This document shows, piece after piece, positions 1-11,295 of a stretch of 64,000 nt of DNA. The notes under the pieces were generated by a model that made no database searches, had not been told where the DNA came from, and saw only the letters and a list, made by a program, of their open reading frames with translations. The stretch comes from Cladocopium goreaui. Its lineage: Eukaryota; Sar; Dinophyceae; Suessiales; Symbiodiniaceae. Both the position numbers and the translations under genes were made by a program. The first letter of the stretch is position 1; each line of letters begins with the position of its first letter. Location of the stretch: the NCBI GenBank assembly GCA_947184155.2, contig CAMXCT020002768.1, positions 372,001 to 436,000 on the forward strand. Direction: 5' to 3'.

Positions 1-176
1 CGCCGGCGAACGGTTGTCAGATGCCAGGCGGACCCGCAGGAAAAGGGTGTTTGTGCCGGATGATTGGAATTTGTTCAGATGATATACACATATTCCATCA
101 GATGATATCATGATCATATCATGATCAGACCCACCATATTGATCATATATTATTATATGATAGATATTGTTCCCGA

Positions 177-640
177 ATGCGTAGCAAGGGTTCCCGTTTC
201 ACTCTGGGGGTCTGGGGGTTGAGAGTGTGTTCGCTCGACGTTGCGTCCGCGTCCGCAACCGTTCGCAACCGTTCGTACGAACTCCGTATGGCCGTGCCTA
301 TGGGAAGTTTTGCAGAGGTGGTCATTTTTGGAGGTTTCAGACGTGTCGTTGCTTCGTTTCGCGTGGCAGGCGTGGCACTTTGTGACATTCAGACGTGTTT
401 TGCAACGTGTTGAATATCGTTTTGCGTGGCAGGCGCAATGCTTTTGTGACGTTTTTAGAAGATGTGTTGCAGTTTTCGTGGCAGGCGCAGCACTTTGGAC
501 GTGTCCATCGTCATTTTTCGTGGCAGGCGCAGCACTTTAGACGTGTCCTGTTGCGTGTTTTTTGTAAATCGCATTGGCAGGGCTGCGTCAAGTGGCGACA
601 AGGTGCAAATTCCGTGGCAGGCGTGGCATTTTCTGACATG
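177..640. repeat. Dispersed GTGGCAGGCG-type short repeats
   Basis: The motif GTGGCAGGCGTGGCACTTT (or GCAGCACTTT) recurs at irregular spacing of roughly 40-60 bases from about 361 to 640, and again near 1050. Reading frames here are open on both strands only because of the repeats. I see no gene. Confidence 0.75.
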
Positions 641-645
641 TGCTG

Positions 646-1210
646 AAAATTGACGGAAGTCTCGCACGAAACATTGATTTTGAGGTTACAAATTTTCAGG
701 TTCTAAGGAAAACTCGTAGGAAAACGTCGATTCTGAAGCTACAAAGTGTGAAAATTGGCGGAAGTCTCGCAGGAAATGCTCGTTTTGGTGCTCCCACCTG
801 TCTCTTCTCGCGTGTCTGGTTTTCCTGTGGCCTCGCCGTGTCTATGGGGGAAGCTGCAAAACTTGTCTTTTTGTCGTGTTGCCAACTGTGAAAATTGCCG
901 GAAGTCTCGCACAAAATGCTTGTTTTTTCTGCATCCACGTGTCTTGTCGCGCGTCTCTCGTTTTCCTGTGGCGTCGCCGTGTCTATGGGGGAAGCTGGAA
1001 AACATATCCTTTTCGAATGTTTCCAAGCAGGTTGTCATGTCGTTTTGCGTGGCAGGCGTGGCACTTTGTGACATTCCAACCTGTTTGATAACCTGTCGAC
1101 AATATCAAAATTGGAGGAAGTCTCGCACGAAATGTTCGTTTTGGTGCCCCCACGTGTCTCGTCTCGAGTCTCTGGTTTTCCTGTGGCGTCCCCGTGTCTA
1201 TGGGGGAAGC
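646..1210. repeat. Four diverged copies of a GGAAGTCTCGCAC-containing repeat
   Basis: Copies start near 646, 751, 891 and 1107 with AAAATTG, two or three variable bases, then GGAAGTCTCGCA. Each of the last three continues into a block ending TCTATGGGGGAAGCT. The reverse complement of the motif reappears in the tandem array at 42.4-43.2 kb. No coding function is suggested. Confidence 0.8.
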
Positions 1211-1941
1211 TCCGCACTCCACACTCTACACTTTACACTCCACACTCCACAATTTACACTTTAGACTCCACACTCTACACTTTACACTCCACACTTTACA
1301 CTTTGCACTTTACACTCCTCACTCCTCACCTGAGACTTTACACTCCACACTCCACACTTTACACTGCACTCTACACTTTCCACTCCTCGCTCCTCACTCT
1401 ACACTTTACACTCCACACTCTAAACTTTACACTCCACACTCCACACTTTACACTACACACTCCTTACTTTACACTCCACACTTCACACTCCACACTTAGA
1501 CTCCACACTCTACACTTTACGCTCCACACTCCACACTTTACACTCCTCACTCCACACTTTACACTCCACACTACACACTTTACACTCCTCACCCCACACC
1601 CCACACTTTACACTCCTCACTCCTCACTCCACACTTTACACTCCACACTTCACACCCCACACTTTCCACTCAACACTCCACACTCCACACTTTACACTCC
1701 ACACTCCACACTTTACACTCCTCACTCCACACTTTACACTCACACTTTACACTCCACACTCCACACTTTACACTCCACACTTTACACTCCTCACTCCACA
1801 CTCTACACTCCACACTCCACACTCTACTCTCCACACTCTACACTTTACACTCCATACTCCACACTCTACACTTTACACTCCGCATTCTACACTTTACACA
1901 CTCTACACTCCCCACTCTACACTTTACACTCCACACTGCAG
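1211..1941. repeat. ACTCCACACTTTACACTC minisatellite
   Basis: About 730 bases of degenerate units built from ACTCCACACT and ACTTTACACT. It gives a spurious long plus-strand frame of Leu/Thr/His/Ser-rich protein. A related C-rich array with CTTCACACTCC units lies at 39.6-40.65 kb. Confidence 0.95.
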
Positions 1942-2334
1942 ACTGGTAACAAGGGAACATGTACAAGACTGTTCAAATAAACTATTGCAGAAAGGTATTG
2001 TGCGTGACTGCATAACCATGTGTATTGACATCTGTACCATTAACATACGTGACGTGTGAGCATTCGGGTTCGTGGGCTTCATCTTGTTTTTTTGTTCGTC
2101 TAACATTATATGACATGCTCTCTCCTCGCTTTGTTTCAGATATTTACACTGCACAGTTCTTGAGCCCGTGAATTCTCCACTTCTCGTTCTTTGCGCATCC
2201 CAGTAACCTATAGATCCATGTTGGAACATGTTTTCTTTATATATCCCTGATGAGTTTCGATTGAACAGGGGCCACAGGACAGTGGATTTAAACTTCGGTC
2301 ACAACAATGGACGTAAGCCACTTGAATGGATATA
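1942..2334. other. No gene seen
   Basis: Unique-looking sequence between two simple arrays. There is no convincing exon or repeat. Confidence 0.5.
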
Positions 2335-2937
2335 CTGTATATACATATATACTATATATATACTCTATATATATATATATATATGGCTGCGAGTCAAAAT
2401 GTAAAGCCCCGATCCATACCCTGAACCCACAGGCCGATCCATACCCCCGATCCATACCAAAACGCAGGTGATCCAGACCGTTCCATACGTCTGGATCACC
2501 GCGGGCCGATCCATACCCGAATTTTGACGCAACCCCATATAGTATATATATATATGTATATACTATATATATATACTATATATATACTATATATATACAC
2601 TATATATATATACTATATATATATACTATATATATATACTATATATATATATATCCTAATATACTAAATATATATACTATATACACTATATATATACACT
2701 ATATATATACACTATATATACTATATGTATACTATATATATATACTATATGTATACTATATATATATACTATATATATACTATATATATACTATATATAT
2801 ATACTATATATTTACTATATATATACTATATATATACTATATATACTATATATATACTATATATATACTATATATATACTATATATATACTATATATATA
2901 CTATATATATACTATATATATACTATATATATATACC
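2335..2937. repeat. TATATAC microsatellite, interrupted once
   Basis: Units of TATATATAC/TATATACTA run through the interval, broken at 2385-2534 by a foldback element. The Tyr/Ile frame running through it is an artefact. Confidence 0.95.
2385..2534. mobile_element. Foldback element inserted in the TA microsatellite
   Basis: A 150-base GC-richer block sits inside pure TA repeat. Its ends form imperfect inverted repeats (GGCTGCGAGTCAAAAT at the left, ATTTTGACGCAACC at the right). At its centre GGTGATCCAGAC (2467-2478) and GTCTGGATCACC (2489-2500) form a perfect 12-bp stem around a 10-base loop. GATCCATACC occurs several times in it. No ORF, so it is non-autonomous if mobile. Insertion into a simple repeat hides any target duplication. 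Confidence 0.6.
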
Positions 2938-3065
2938 TAGTGAATCCCATTATATACATAGTAATACCAAAAAGTAAGGTAGAAGAGTGATCTATCACTG
3001 TGTCAGACCTCAATTTGGCCCATTTCTATTTTTTTTTTTATTCGGGCCCTTCACAACTCATCCAG

Positions 3066-3185
3066 CCTTGGACCATCAGCAGCTGGCAGTTCCAGCAGCA
3101 GCGAATCCTCCAGCGACTCCTCCAGCGACGAAGCTGTGGATTTGGATCCCGTGGGGCTTGAGGTGCCTGGGACCGGATCCTGCAG
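3066..3185 (+). CDS. Candidate exon, acidic serine-rich segment
   Basis: A T-rich tract followed by CATCCAG (3059-3065) makes a plausible acceptor, and TGCAG|GTACCT at 3185 a donor. The frame starting at 3067 gives an SSSSSESSSDSSSDEAVDLD stretch, the kind of acidic serine run often phosphorylated by CK2-type kinases. The exon has no partner exon that I can identify and its first base is C, against the AG|G preference seen elsewhere. A second short acidic exon lies at 60242. Function unknown. Confidence 0.35.
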
Positions 3186-3204
3186 GTACCTGCAGGTGGT
3201 TACA

Positions 3205-3480
3205 TGCGGGGGTTCCATAGTCATGGGGCTATTCCATAAATTTATCCACTATGAAAATATCAGCTAGTATGACTATTGGAGTTATACCAATGGTTTCCAT
3301 AGTCATGGGCCTATACCCCAAACTAATGTATGATTTATGATGGAAAATCCGAAAGTAATAGCTGGATGATAACATATGATAACTAGCCCAAACTATACTT
3401 ATGGATGGTTTATGATGGAAAATCCGAAACTCAAATAGAATAACTAGGGGTATATACCAATGGAAAACACCACGTGGATC
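3205..3480. mobile_element. Family E element(s), two overlapping or tandem copies
   Basis: GGTTCCATAGTCATGGG near 3210 and GGTTTCCATAGTCATGGG near 3290 each lead into a TATGATGGAAAATCCGAAA block. The same family appears near 44507 and 55405 (GGTTTCCATAGTCATGGGG ... GGAAACCTCC). Ends are inverted copies, so it looks MITE-like. Confidence 0.5.
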
Positions 3481-4546
3481 CACATGGCACCCCTCTTTGT
3501 TGGTGGGTTGAAGACATAGATAATAGGCTGCAGTTGAGCTAAAAGATGACACATGCGACCATTTCACTATAACTTGAAACGTGGGTCAGTGAAGGATCGT
3601 CTGAAATATATAGTATATATACTATATATACCAACTATATATACTATATATACCATATATACTATAAAGGATTTTGACAATTTTCACACAGAGGGGATTT
3701 GACCTTAGAGCCTGGCCCAACCACTTACTTCCAGGCAGCCGTGCCTGATGCCTTCAAAACGCAGGGTGGCCCGGGAATTGGGTCTTCCCAATCAGAGCCA
3801 CTGGAGGCAGTCCACGATTGCAGGTTTTTTTCCACATCGTTTTTTTGTATGTTTTTTTTTGTTTTTGGGTGTAGTTGGCTGCTTATTCTTGGGATACTTG
3901 TGATGATTATAGATGTATGCGATGATGCGATGAGGTGTAATGAGGTGTAATGAGGTGTAATGAGGTAAAGGCAAAAAACACCATCCCCAGTGTAAGCTTT
4001 GGTCAAAATGGATGACATAAGATGATGCCAAGATGATGCCTAGTCATGGTCTGGGTATCTCTGGGTGAAATCCTGGAAGATCATGGAAGCAGCCAATGGC
4101 ATAGAATTACCAACATCAGTTGTCCACAGCCAACTGAATCCCAATCCTCAAAGTTTTAAACTAAGTTGGATATACACACTTGAACAGTCAGCAAGACACA
4201 TTGCTCTCTTCCCGCCTCTGAAGTACTTCTTGCTGATGTTCTGGCTTTCACGCCAGTGGGTATTACTTGTATACATACACATACTCAAATACATATATAT
4301 ATATACATATATATATACATGCATACCATGAAATATCCCATGACATATCCCCATCCCATTGTTGTTTTCGTACCCAAGACTTGGCCTCTGCAATTTCCAG
4401 CAGCGCATAGGTTGGGTGCCGTGGGTTTTAAGCATCAGGGCTCGCCAGTCAGGGAGATGGTCACGTGGGGGGCCCAAAGTCGGCTTTGAGGATCACGGAA
4501 AAACCAGCTGAACACCGTGGGTTTTGAGCATTCAACATCAGGGCTT
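3481..4546. other. No gene seen
   Basis: Contains short TATATAC repeats (3605-3665), four tandem GATGAGGTGTAAT-type units (about 3926-3966) and a short TATATACA tract at 4290-4320. Open frames here are short and overlap on both strands. Confidence 0.5.
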
Positions 4547-4652
4547 ACCCTCTGGTAAACTAACATAGCTGTAGAAAATACCCCATTTATAGTGGATTTT
4601 CCCATTAATAGCATGGTGATTTTCTATAGATATGTTAGTTTACCAGAGGGTA
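4547..4652. mobile_element. MITE family B, copy B1
   Basis: Starts TACCCTCTGGTAAAC and ends GTTTACCAGAGGGTA; about 105 bases with near-perfect terminal inverted repeats and a TA at each outer edge, as expected for a TA target duplication (Tc1/mariner-type). No ORF. Confidence 0.8.
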
Positions 4653-5406
4653 GTACAGTTTTTCCGTTTTGAGGATGTCACATCACATCTGAAATTAAGT
4701 ATCTGTTGGAGAGTGTAAGCCACAATTGAGTTGGGTGATGTGACATATTGGGACATGTACCAACACCTGAAAGCGGTAAAGCAGTGGCACCTGATCATTT
4801 TTCGTCCGGACATGAATATTCAATAATATTCATGCTTGGATGTGCTGATGATTTGGGATATTTTTCCCAATGGGAAACCCACTACGACTGGGGAATTGAT
4901 TCAAGGCATGTTTTTTTTGGTTCCTTAAATCCAAGTATTGGATGATCGACTGGGAAAGAATTGCGGATGCCCCACAAACACAGCTTGGGAGCTGTGGGAT
5001 GCTGTGTCGTTAAAGGCAAGTTCTCACTGGGCTAGGGCCAGTTGGAGGATGATTTTCTCACCGGTTACCATCCATGAAGGATGATCTTGCAACACATGGT
5101 GATGAATACGGAGATATAAATGGATGATATTGGCATGACTATTTGGGGTAAGGAATGAGTGCCAAGATACTATAAGATACTATAAGATACTTAGATACTA
5201 TGAGTCATTAGATGTCATTAGTAATTCTGGAGCAATTTAGAGTGCAATGAAGTTAAATAATACATCAATCGAATTCTTGGGGATGTACAAGGCATGCAAG
5301 AATGGATGGTGATGAGTAAACAACGACGAACATCTGTGGTCACGTGGGTCTTAATTTTTTGGCCCAGACCCAGATGGGTTTGTCCGTGCAACATGCATGT
5401 TCTTGG
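4653..5406. other. No gene seen
   Basis: Unremarkable sequence except a short TACTATAAGA tandem near 5168-5192. Confidence 0.5.
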
Positions 5407-5512
5407 CTGGTTGGTGGTTTAAAAAAAGTTTTATTTTCCATAATATATGGGATGTCATCCTTCCCATTGACGAACTCATATTTTTCAAGATGGTTATTGC
5501 ACCATCAACCAG
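5407..5512. mobile_element. MITE family A, copy A1
   Basis: Starts CTGGTTGGTGGTTT and ends CACCATCAACCAG. Flanked by TTGG on both sides (5403-5406 and 5513-5516), a 4-bp target duplication. No ORF. Confidence 0.75.
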
Positions 5513-5684
5513 TTGGGGTGTGTTTCAGGTAATGTTCAGTCATCTTAGAAAAAAACACAACGGAAAATCCCATGCTCTGGAGAATCCACAAGTACGGGAC
5601 ATAGTCAGCAGCTGGTCATTATATACGTGTTTGACATATCGCCTATCGCTGCGTCCGGAACATATGCCACGGGTCAAAATTAAT

Positions 5685-5804
5685 CTGCTTGGTGCTTTGG
5701 AACCATGGAATTTTATGACTTTCCCATCATATTGGGAATGTCATCATCCCAACTGACTTTCACTCCATGATTTTTCAAAGGGGTAGGGCTCAACCACCAA
5801 CCAG
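5685..5804. mobile_element. MITE family A, diverged copy A2
   Basis: Left end CTGCTTGGTGCTTTGGAACC, right end CAACCACCAACCAG, with the family's internal TTTTTCAAAGGGG near the right end. Confidence 0.65.
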
Positions 5805-6129
5805 CAATGTATGTGCCAATATCCGCAATGTTGCTTAAAAATCCCCCCCTGTTGGTTAGATGATTCCCCATCAACTGCTAAACATATGCCGTACGTGGGG
5901 ATTTTGCACATCGGATGCGTAGGTAACAACATGTAACAACCACATGACATAGATAGGGGATGATGGGAATTCTATAGGGGTTATGGCCCTCACTATATTC
6001 ACATAGAAAAGCCCAAGGCCTACACATATCAGTTATATAGTGGTTATATCTACAACTAATATATGATGGGAGTTCTATAGGGGTTATATAACACGTAGAT
6101 ATCAGTTATATATGGCCCCTCAATATAGT

Positions 6130-6234
6130 TACCCTCTGGTAAACTAACATAACTATGGAAAATCACCGTTTTTAATGGGAAAATCCACTATTAGTGGGCC
6201 ATTTCCAATAGCTACGTTAAATTACCAGAGGGTA
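6130..6234. mobile_element. MITE family B, copy B2
   Basis: TACCCTCTGGTAAAC at the left, AATTACCAGAGGGTA at the right, TA at both edges; immediately precedes a candidate exon. Confidence 0.8.
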
Positions 6235-6269
6235 TATAACCCAATCAAACAGCTTTCCCGGATCTCAAG

Positions 6270-6330
6270 TCTTTGCCGCAGCCAGCCAGCTTTGGCAGGG
6301 CTGCGCGCAACTCGATGGTCCCGGGCGAAG
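6270..6330 (+). CDS. Candidate short exon
   Basis: The frame gives FAAASQLWQGCAQLDGPGR, ending at a donor-like GAAG|GTGGGA. A stricter AG|G acceptor would begin the exon at 6299 (GGCTGC...). It starts 36 bases after a family B element. No family recognised; it could be chance. Confidence 0.3.
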
Positions 6331-6381
6331 GTGGGAGATGGGAAAATGTCAAGGTCTGGAAAAATCCCAGAGGCTGTATGA

Positions 6382-7913
6382 TGGATGATTTTGATATATA
6401 CATATATATATATACATATACACGTTGATTGATTGATCTTGGTGTTTTTATGATTTCGAAATATGTCGATATCACCAGTTCGATATATTTTGATCATATG
6501 TTGATGTTTTCATTGATTGTTTACATTCGGACCCATTTTTGTGGTCAATATTTTGTGACAAATATTCCATGCAGCATGGGAAGGATGTTAAATGTTGACA
6601 AGGATGCTGAAGGTGTGTGTTTTCGTGTGAGGGGAGGGGCTACCTTGTCTTTGCCATATGTTTCGAACAACTCGAACAACTGTTCGCTCCTCACGAAGCA
6701 TGAAGCTTGTCTTGTTTTCTTGCACATGGAGCTGTTCATCTTTGGAAGAACACATCACCTAAATCAGATCTACACCCCAAGATGTCGAAAACAAAGACAC
6801 GGGTTTGTCTGAAACTGGGATATCCCCAACAGATCCCAAAAGTTGAATGGTTTTATGATGAGTTTCCCTAAAATGGCCGTGGCTTAGGGTTTTTTTCCAC
6901 CATAGACAGATGCATCAGATGCCACGTCGCCTGCTTCAGGAGCGGCGGCAGTTCATAAGCGCCGGCGACTTGTAGAGGAGATTTGAGGGGTGACAGGCCC
7001 TTGTTGGTTTAGTAAAGCTTATCTACTAAGAGCGCTTAAAAGAATCACTGTTACAGTGTATAACAGTGTTCTTCACATATGAATTACTAATAGTGTATAT
7101 GACTTTGGTTTGAAGACTTGGGTATGGATCAATACCTATTAATACCATTTTTAGGGGAATGAACATCCATTTACCAGCTATTTTGATGTTCACCAGGGGT
7201 ACAAGGTTTTGACACACTGCCACTTGTTATCATTTGATTGCAATTTCTGTTACCAAAGAAGCTGCATATAGCTGCAGTCTAACTTGTTTTGGTTCTTCCT
7301 GGTTTGGTTCTTCGATGATCCTCTTTGGCTAGTAGTTTTCTTTGAAAGCAGTAAGCCTTAATAAAGAATAATAAAGATAATAAAGGTGGTGTCAGTTCGG
7401 ATAGTATGTTTCAATATGTTTCATGGTGATATTCCAAAGTAGTATTGGTTGGCTACTGGTCATTCTGATCGGCTACGAACGAACGCTTTTTTTTCTGCAG
7501 GTAGTGGTTATGGATGGTTATGTAGTGTGGATTTGCCCGCAGAACCAGACAATCCTACTTTAACTGACATGGATGACAAACGCATTTCGACTCCTCATGT
7601 TTATAGACGCTTATCAATTTCGTGTAGATACTCATGTTTCAGCATCGTTGAACAGGATTGTCTATTAGTCTCTGTCCCGCTGCCGATAGGTGCTGATTAG
7701 GCACGCGACTTCAATGTTCTAATTCAGTCTTGAACACAACTCTAATGTAACTGGCGATGGTCCAACTACTCATAGGCGGAATATGGTGGAATGAACTTCC
7801 AGGAACCCAGGAAGGAACTCGATGATGTGCCGCCGACAAACATGTCACACAGAGTTTGACATCTAATATGTTCAAACAGCAACAATCGACACGGTGGAGT
7901 CATATGAACTCAC
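6382..7913. other. No confident gene
   Basis: AT-rich opening (short ATATAC tract near 6395-6425), then mixed sequence. A frame of 83 codons at 7449-7700, preceded by CTTTTTTTTCTGCAG, could contain an exon, but two frames are about equally plausible, so no call is made. Confidence 0.4.
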
Positions 7914-8144
7914 CTGGTTGGTGGTTTGGAACATGGTTTTTATTTTCCATAATATATGGGATGATCCTTCCCATTGACTAATAATGGGATATTAATGGTT
8001 AATAATGGGATATTAATGGTTAATACTCTGGTTGGTGGTTTGGAACCATGGAATTTTATGACGTCCCATATATTGGGAATTTCAGAAAATCCCAACTGAC
8101 GAAGTCCATCATTTTTCAGAGGGGAGGGCTCAACCATCAACCAG
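7914..8144. mobile_element. MITE family A, nested or double copy A3
   Basis: A left end at 7914 (CTGGTTGGTGGTTTGGAAC) is followed by a tandem TAATGGGATATTAATGGT block, then a second complete element at 8028-8144 with the same left end and a CAACCATCAACCAG right end. Confidence 0.7.
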
Positions 8145-8174
8145 CCACTGTCAGTGTGATGTTTGGAGCTGCAG

Positions 8175-8264
8175 GAAATGCGGAATGCCTGAGGGCGAGC
8201 GACTTGCGTGGCAAGGGCGAGAGATCCTGGTGTGGAGACAGCTTGAGGATATCAAGGCGACTAG
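8175..8264 (+). CDS. Candidate exon, unknown protein
   Basis: Acceptor GCTGCAG|G at 8174 and donor ACTAG|GTCCTC after 8264. The middle frame (one leading base) is open for 29 codons and ends two bases into a codon; it includes MPEGERLAWQGREILVWRQL, a normal-looking amphipathic sequence. It lies 30 bases downstream of a family A element. The neighbouring exon cannot be identified with confidence. Confidence 0.45.
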
Positions 8265-8395
8265 GTCCTCTTTGAAAGGCTTGCCAAATTACACAAGACC
8301 ATTTGATGCTTGAGGTTTTAGAGTTTTGGAGATTGATTTTTGGATATTTTTGGTAGAAGATCAGCTCGGCACGCTGAAGATTGATTTAGATTGAT

Positions 8396-8502
8396 TACCC
8401 TCTGGTAAACAAACACAGCTATTGAAAATTGCCCATTTATAGTGGATTTACCCATTTAAAATGCTGATTTTCCATAGTTATGTTAACGTTTACCAGAGGG
8501 TA
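8396..8502. mobile_element. MITE family B, copy B3
   Basis: TACCCTCTGGTAAAC left end, GTTTACCAGAGGGTA right end, TA edges. Confidence 0.8.
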
Positions 8503-8693
8503 AGTACATATCTTACAAACTCGAAAGCTGGTTGAAGCGGTTAAAACCGGTTCCATGGGGGTCCGTTTGAAAACCCATCACTCCGCAGCGGTTTGCACCA
8601 TGATTCTGCTACAGTCTGTACATCATGATGATTCACCAATGGATTTGGTATGATTTGGTAAAACATGGTGAAACCCTATGTTCAAACCCAGGG

Positions 8694-8829
8694 TACCCTC
8701 TGGTAAACTAACATAACTATGGAAAATCACCATTTCTCATGGGAAAATCATGGTAAATCACCATTTTTCATGGGTAAATCACAATTTTTCATGGGAAATT
8801 CCACTATAAATCGGCCATTTTCAATACCC
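8694..8829. mobile_element. MITE family B, copy B4, right end missing
   Basis: Left end TACCCTCTGGTAAAC is intact and an internal block (AAATCACCATTTTTCATGGG) is repeated. The right terminal repeat is absent; the element runs into sequence ending TTTGCAG at 8849, just before a candidate exon. Confidence 0.65.
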
Positions 8830-8849
8830 AAAAATGCCATTCTTTGCAG

Positions 8850-8930
8850 CCTCAGAGCTCTCCGCCCCGCCCAACGCGGCCGTGGCCGTCATCATCCGCA
8901 TGCGCGGCTATCCCATGCATGGCCGCTCCA
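8850..8930 (+). CDS. Candidate exon, weakly RRM-like
   Basis: Acceptor TCTTTGCAG at 8849; after two bases the frame reads SELSAPPNAAVAVIIRMRGY and stops at TAA 8933. A GC donor (CCA|GCTAAG) after 8930 would avoid the stop; GC donors occur in dinoflagellates. IIRMRGYP recalls the first strand of quasi-RRM domains (VVRxRGLP), but the stretch is too short to assign. Confidence 0.35.
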
Positions 8931-9016
8931 GCTAAGCAAAGCTAAGCAGTGCAGGTTAGACCCTGTTGAAGATGAGATTCCAGCCAGCTTCAATCGCCAA
9001 AAACCAAGCAACGACT

Positions 9017-9345
9017 ATATACATATATATATATACATTGTATATTATATATTATATTGTTTTTATATTTTATATTTTATATATTATATATTTTATATTT
9101 TATATTATATATTATATATTTTATATTTTATATTATATATTATATTTTATATTGTATATTTTGTATATATATTAAATATTATATATTAAATAATTATATA
9201 ATATATTTTATTACATATTATTACATATTACATATTACACATTACACATTACACATTACATATTACATATTACATATTACATATTACACATTACATATTA
9301 CATATTACTGTACATATTACATTATATTATATACATACATATTAT
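9017..9345. repeat. TATAT/TATTA AT-rich microsatellite
   Basis: Irregular TATATTATAT units grading into TACATATTACACAT units. Open frames of Tyr/Ile/Leu here are artefacts. Confidence 0.9.
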
Positions 9346-9607
9346 ATCTCCATTTATGGCCATTTAAAAAGAGGGACACTTCACTTATGGCCATTGAAAT
9401 AGGGACAGTTCAACGGTTTCATTCAGTTTCATTCATGGATTTTCCCATCTAAATCTCAGACAAACCCAGATGTTCCATGAATCTTTGTGGGGTTTGGGGC
9501 ACTGCTCAGCTGTTTTGACTGAAACGCCTTGGTGACAAATTTTCGGCGGCAGGCCTCATGAAGACCTCGTCATGACTGGATACTGGGGAAGCAAACCCCA
9601 AATGGGC
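9346..9607. other. No gene seen
   Basis: No convincing exon. Confidence 0.45.
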
Positions 9608-9701
9608 TGCCATATTTCCCATTGAAAACGGCCATTTATAGTGGATTTACCCATTAATAGCATGGTGATTTTCCATAGCTATGTTAGTTTACCGGAGGGT
9701 A
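9608..9701. mobile_element. MITE family B, copy B5, left end lost
   Basis: Internal B sequence and right end GTTTACCGGAGGGTA are present; the left terminal repeat is not recognisable. Confidence 0.65.
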
Positions 9702-9970
9702 GTGATGAATTTGTTCAGGTCATCTCAGGAATTTGCTGATGCAAAAATACCGAAGGAATGCAACCAGCAACAAGACGGTGTTGAGGCTTGGGATTTGCCC
9801 TTCCTTCTCAGGTGTCTCTGCCTGCGTTCATCGCAGGTTGTGTAGTGACTACATAATGACATCATTATGTGTAATTATGACAACCTCACTGCGACGTCAC
9901 TGGAAATGATGTTTAGTCAGGGGAGTCATCCCAAAATTGATTACTTCATTTCAGTCTGATCATACTGTAA
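9702..9970. other. No confident gene
   Basis: A possible 25-base exon with good borders (TTCTCAG|GTGTCT ... CGCAG|GTTGTG, near 9809-9835) is too short to call. Confidence 0.4.
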
Positions 9971-10068
9971 CTGGTTGGTGGTTTGGAACATTTTTTATGT
10001 TTCCATATATTGGGAAGAATAATCCCAACTAACTAATATTTTTCAGAGGGGTTGAAACCACCAACCAG
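9971..10068. mobile_element. MITE family A, copy A4
   Basis: CTGGTTGGTGGTTTGGAAC left end, AACCACCAACCAG right end, flanked on both sides by GTAA (9967-9970 and 10069-10072): a clean 4-bp target duplication. Confidence 0.85.
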
Positions 10069-10506
10069 GTAATTATGGTAATTAATTCCGGCCGATCCTT
10101 GAATCTAGGAGCATGACACATGAGATTTAAAGATTGCTGGTGTGGGCCTATGGGTATCAATCCATGGTTACATTGTGAAGTCTCCGTCTTGTGCCATTTT
10201 TTGCAACCTGGAGCTTTGGAGGATGATGCTCGGAATTTGGCTGCCAAAAGGTTGAGAACCAAGCACCTTTTCATGTGGAATCATGCAGTCCTTTGAGCCC
10301 AGGTGTGCCATGATCAAAAGTTGGATTAGATGAAGCCGCTAATTCTGGGATGGTCATACCTCCATTGACAACAGGATGAAAAGAAAGGCCAATTTCAAGG
10401 TGTGATGACTAGACTACCCGTATGACTACCCATGTAGCTTGACCATGGCACATATGTAAATCAAAAGAAACATATAAAACCCATCAAATCCCTCATAAAT
10501 TTCTTG
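10069..10506. other. No gene seen
   Basis: An 81-codon minus-strand frame crosses the end of the A4 element and is probably chance. Confidence 0.45.
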
Positions 10507-10634
10507 TACCCTCCGATAAAAGAACCATGCCAATGCAAAATTCACCATTTATGGACGAATTTCCCAGAAGCACCATTAAACAACTCCATTATTAGAGGAT
10601 TTCCCAGCTGGAAATGTGTGATTACCGAAGGGTA
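10507..10634. mobile_element. MITE family B, diverged copy B6
   Basis: Left end TACCCTCCGATAAA, right end ATTACCGAAGGGTA, TA edges; longer and more diverged than other copies. Confidence 0.6.
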
Positions 10635-10665
10635 AATCCCATGCGACAAGATCAGTTTCCACCAG

Positions 10666-10704
10666 AATTGTGCGCGCCTGTGCCATGGTGGACGATGAGA
10701 TCAG
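10666..10704 (+). CDS. Candidate mini-exon
   Basis: TTTCCACCAG acceptor at 10665 and ATCAG|GTGCAC donor. The frame with one leading base gives IVRACAMVDDEI and ends two bases into a codon. Only 39 bases, with a non-G first base, so weak. Confidence 0.25.
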
Positions 10705-11151
10705 GTGCACAGGACTGATGTTTCGATGTGGCTTCGTTTGGTCCTAGGTTTGGTGGCAGAATTGGTCAAATCACTCAACGCATTCACGAGAAGTTAGTAA
10801 ACGAAGATTTGTCATGATTTGTCAAACCTCACCTCGTGACTATGAGTGAGGTTCTAGGTCTCCATCCTTGATGGGCTATGCGATGCTATGCGGCTCTGCC
10901 ATCATTTTGGGGCTGTATTATTCACTCATTATTCTGTATTTGGGTTGTTCACTCGCTGCCAGCTTGATTTCTTTATTTGGAGGCTGATAATTTTCCGATT
11001 GATGATTTAGTGATGTCTAGATTTCTAGTGTTTTTTTTAAAGATGGAAATCACTATAGAATCAACATTGGAAAATTATTGGAAAATGTCTGGAAATCACT
11101 GGCTGATCAGCCAGATTTCGTGTTTTTCCAACTGGCTCCACTGATTTTCAG

Positions 11152-11295
11152 CGGCGAGCCGCCCGTGTTGGAATTGGATGCCGAATGTTGGCACTGAATC
11201 AGAAAGTTGCTGATCAAGATGAATTGTACATGATACGTTCCGTGGATGTTGTAACCCTACAATTGGATTTACCCGACGTACTAAAAAATATCTGA
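11152..11295 (+). CDS. Uncertain ORF/terminal exon
   Basis: After TGATTTTCAG (11151) a 47-codon frame runs to TGA at 11293, with a protein-like end (ADQDELYMIRSVDVVTLQLD). A 128-codon minus-strand frame covers 11096-11482, so the coding strand is unsettled. No family recognised. Confidence 0.22.
   Translation, partial: RRAARVGIGCRMLALNQKVADQDELYMIRSVDVVTLQLDLPDVLKNI

Noticed and set aside
1111..1980. 289-codon plus-strand frame of Leu/Thr/His/Ser
   Set aside because: It is the minisatellite read through; the period lacks stop codons, so openness carries no information. The same applies to 39534-40716.
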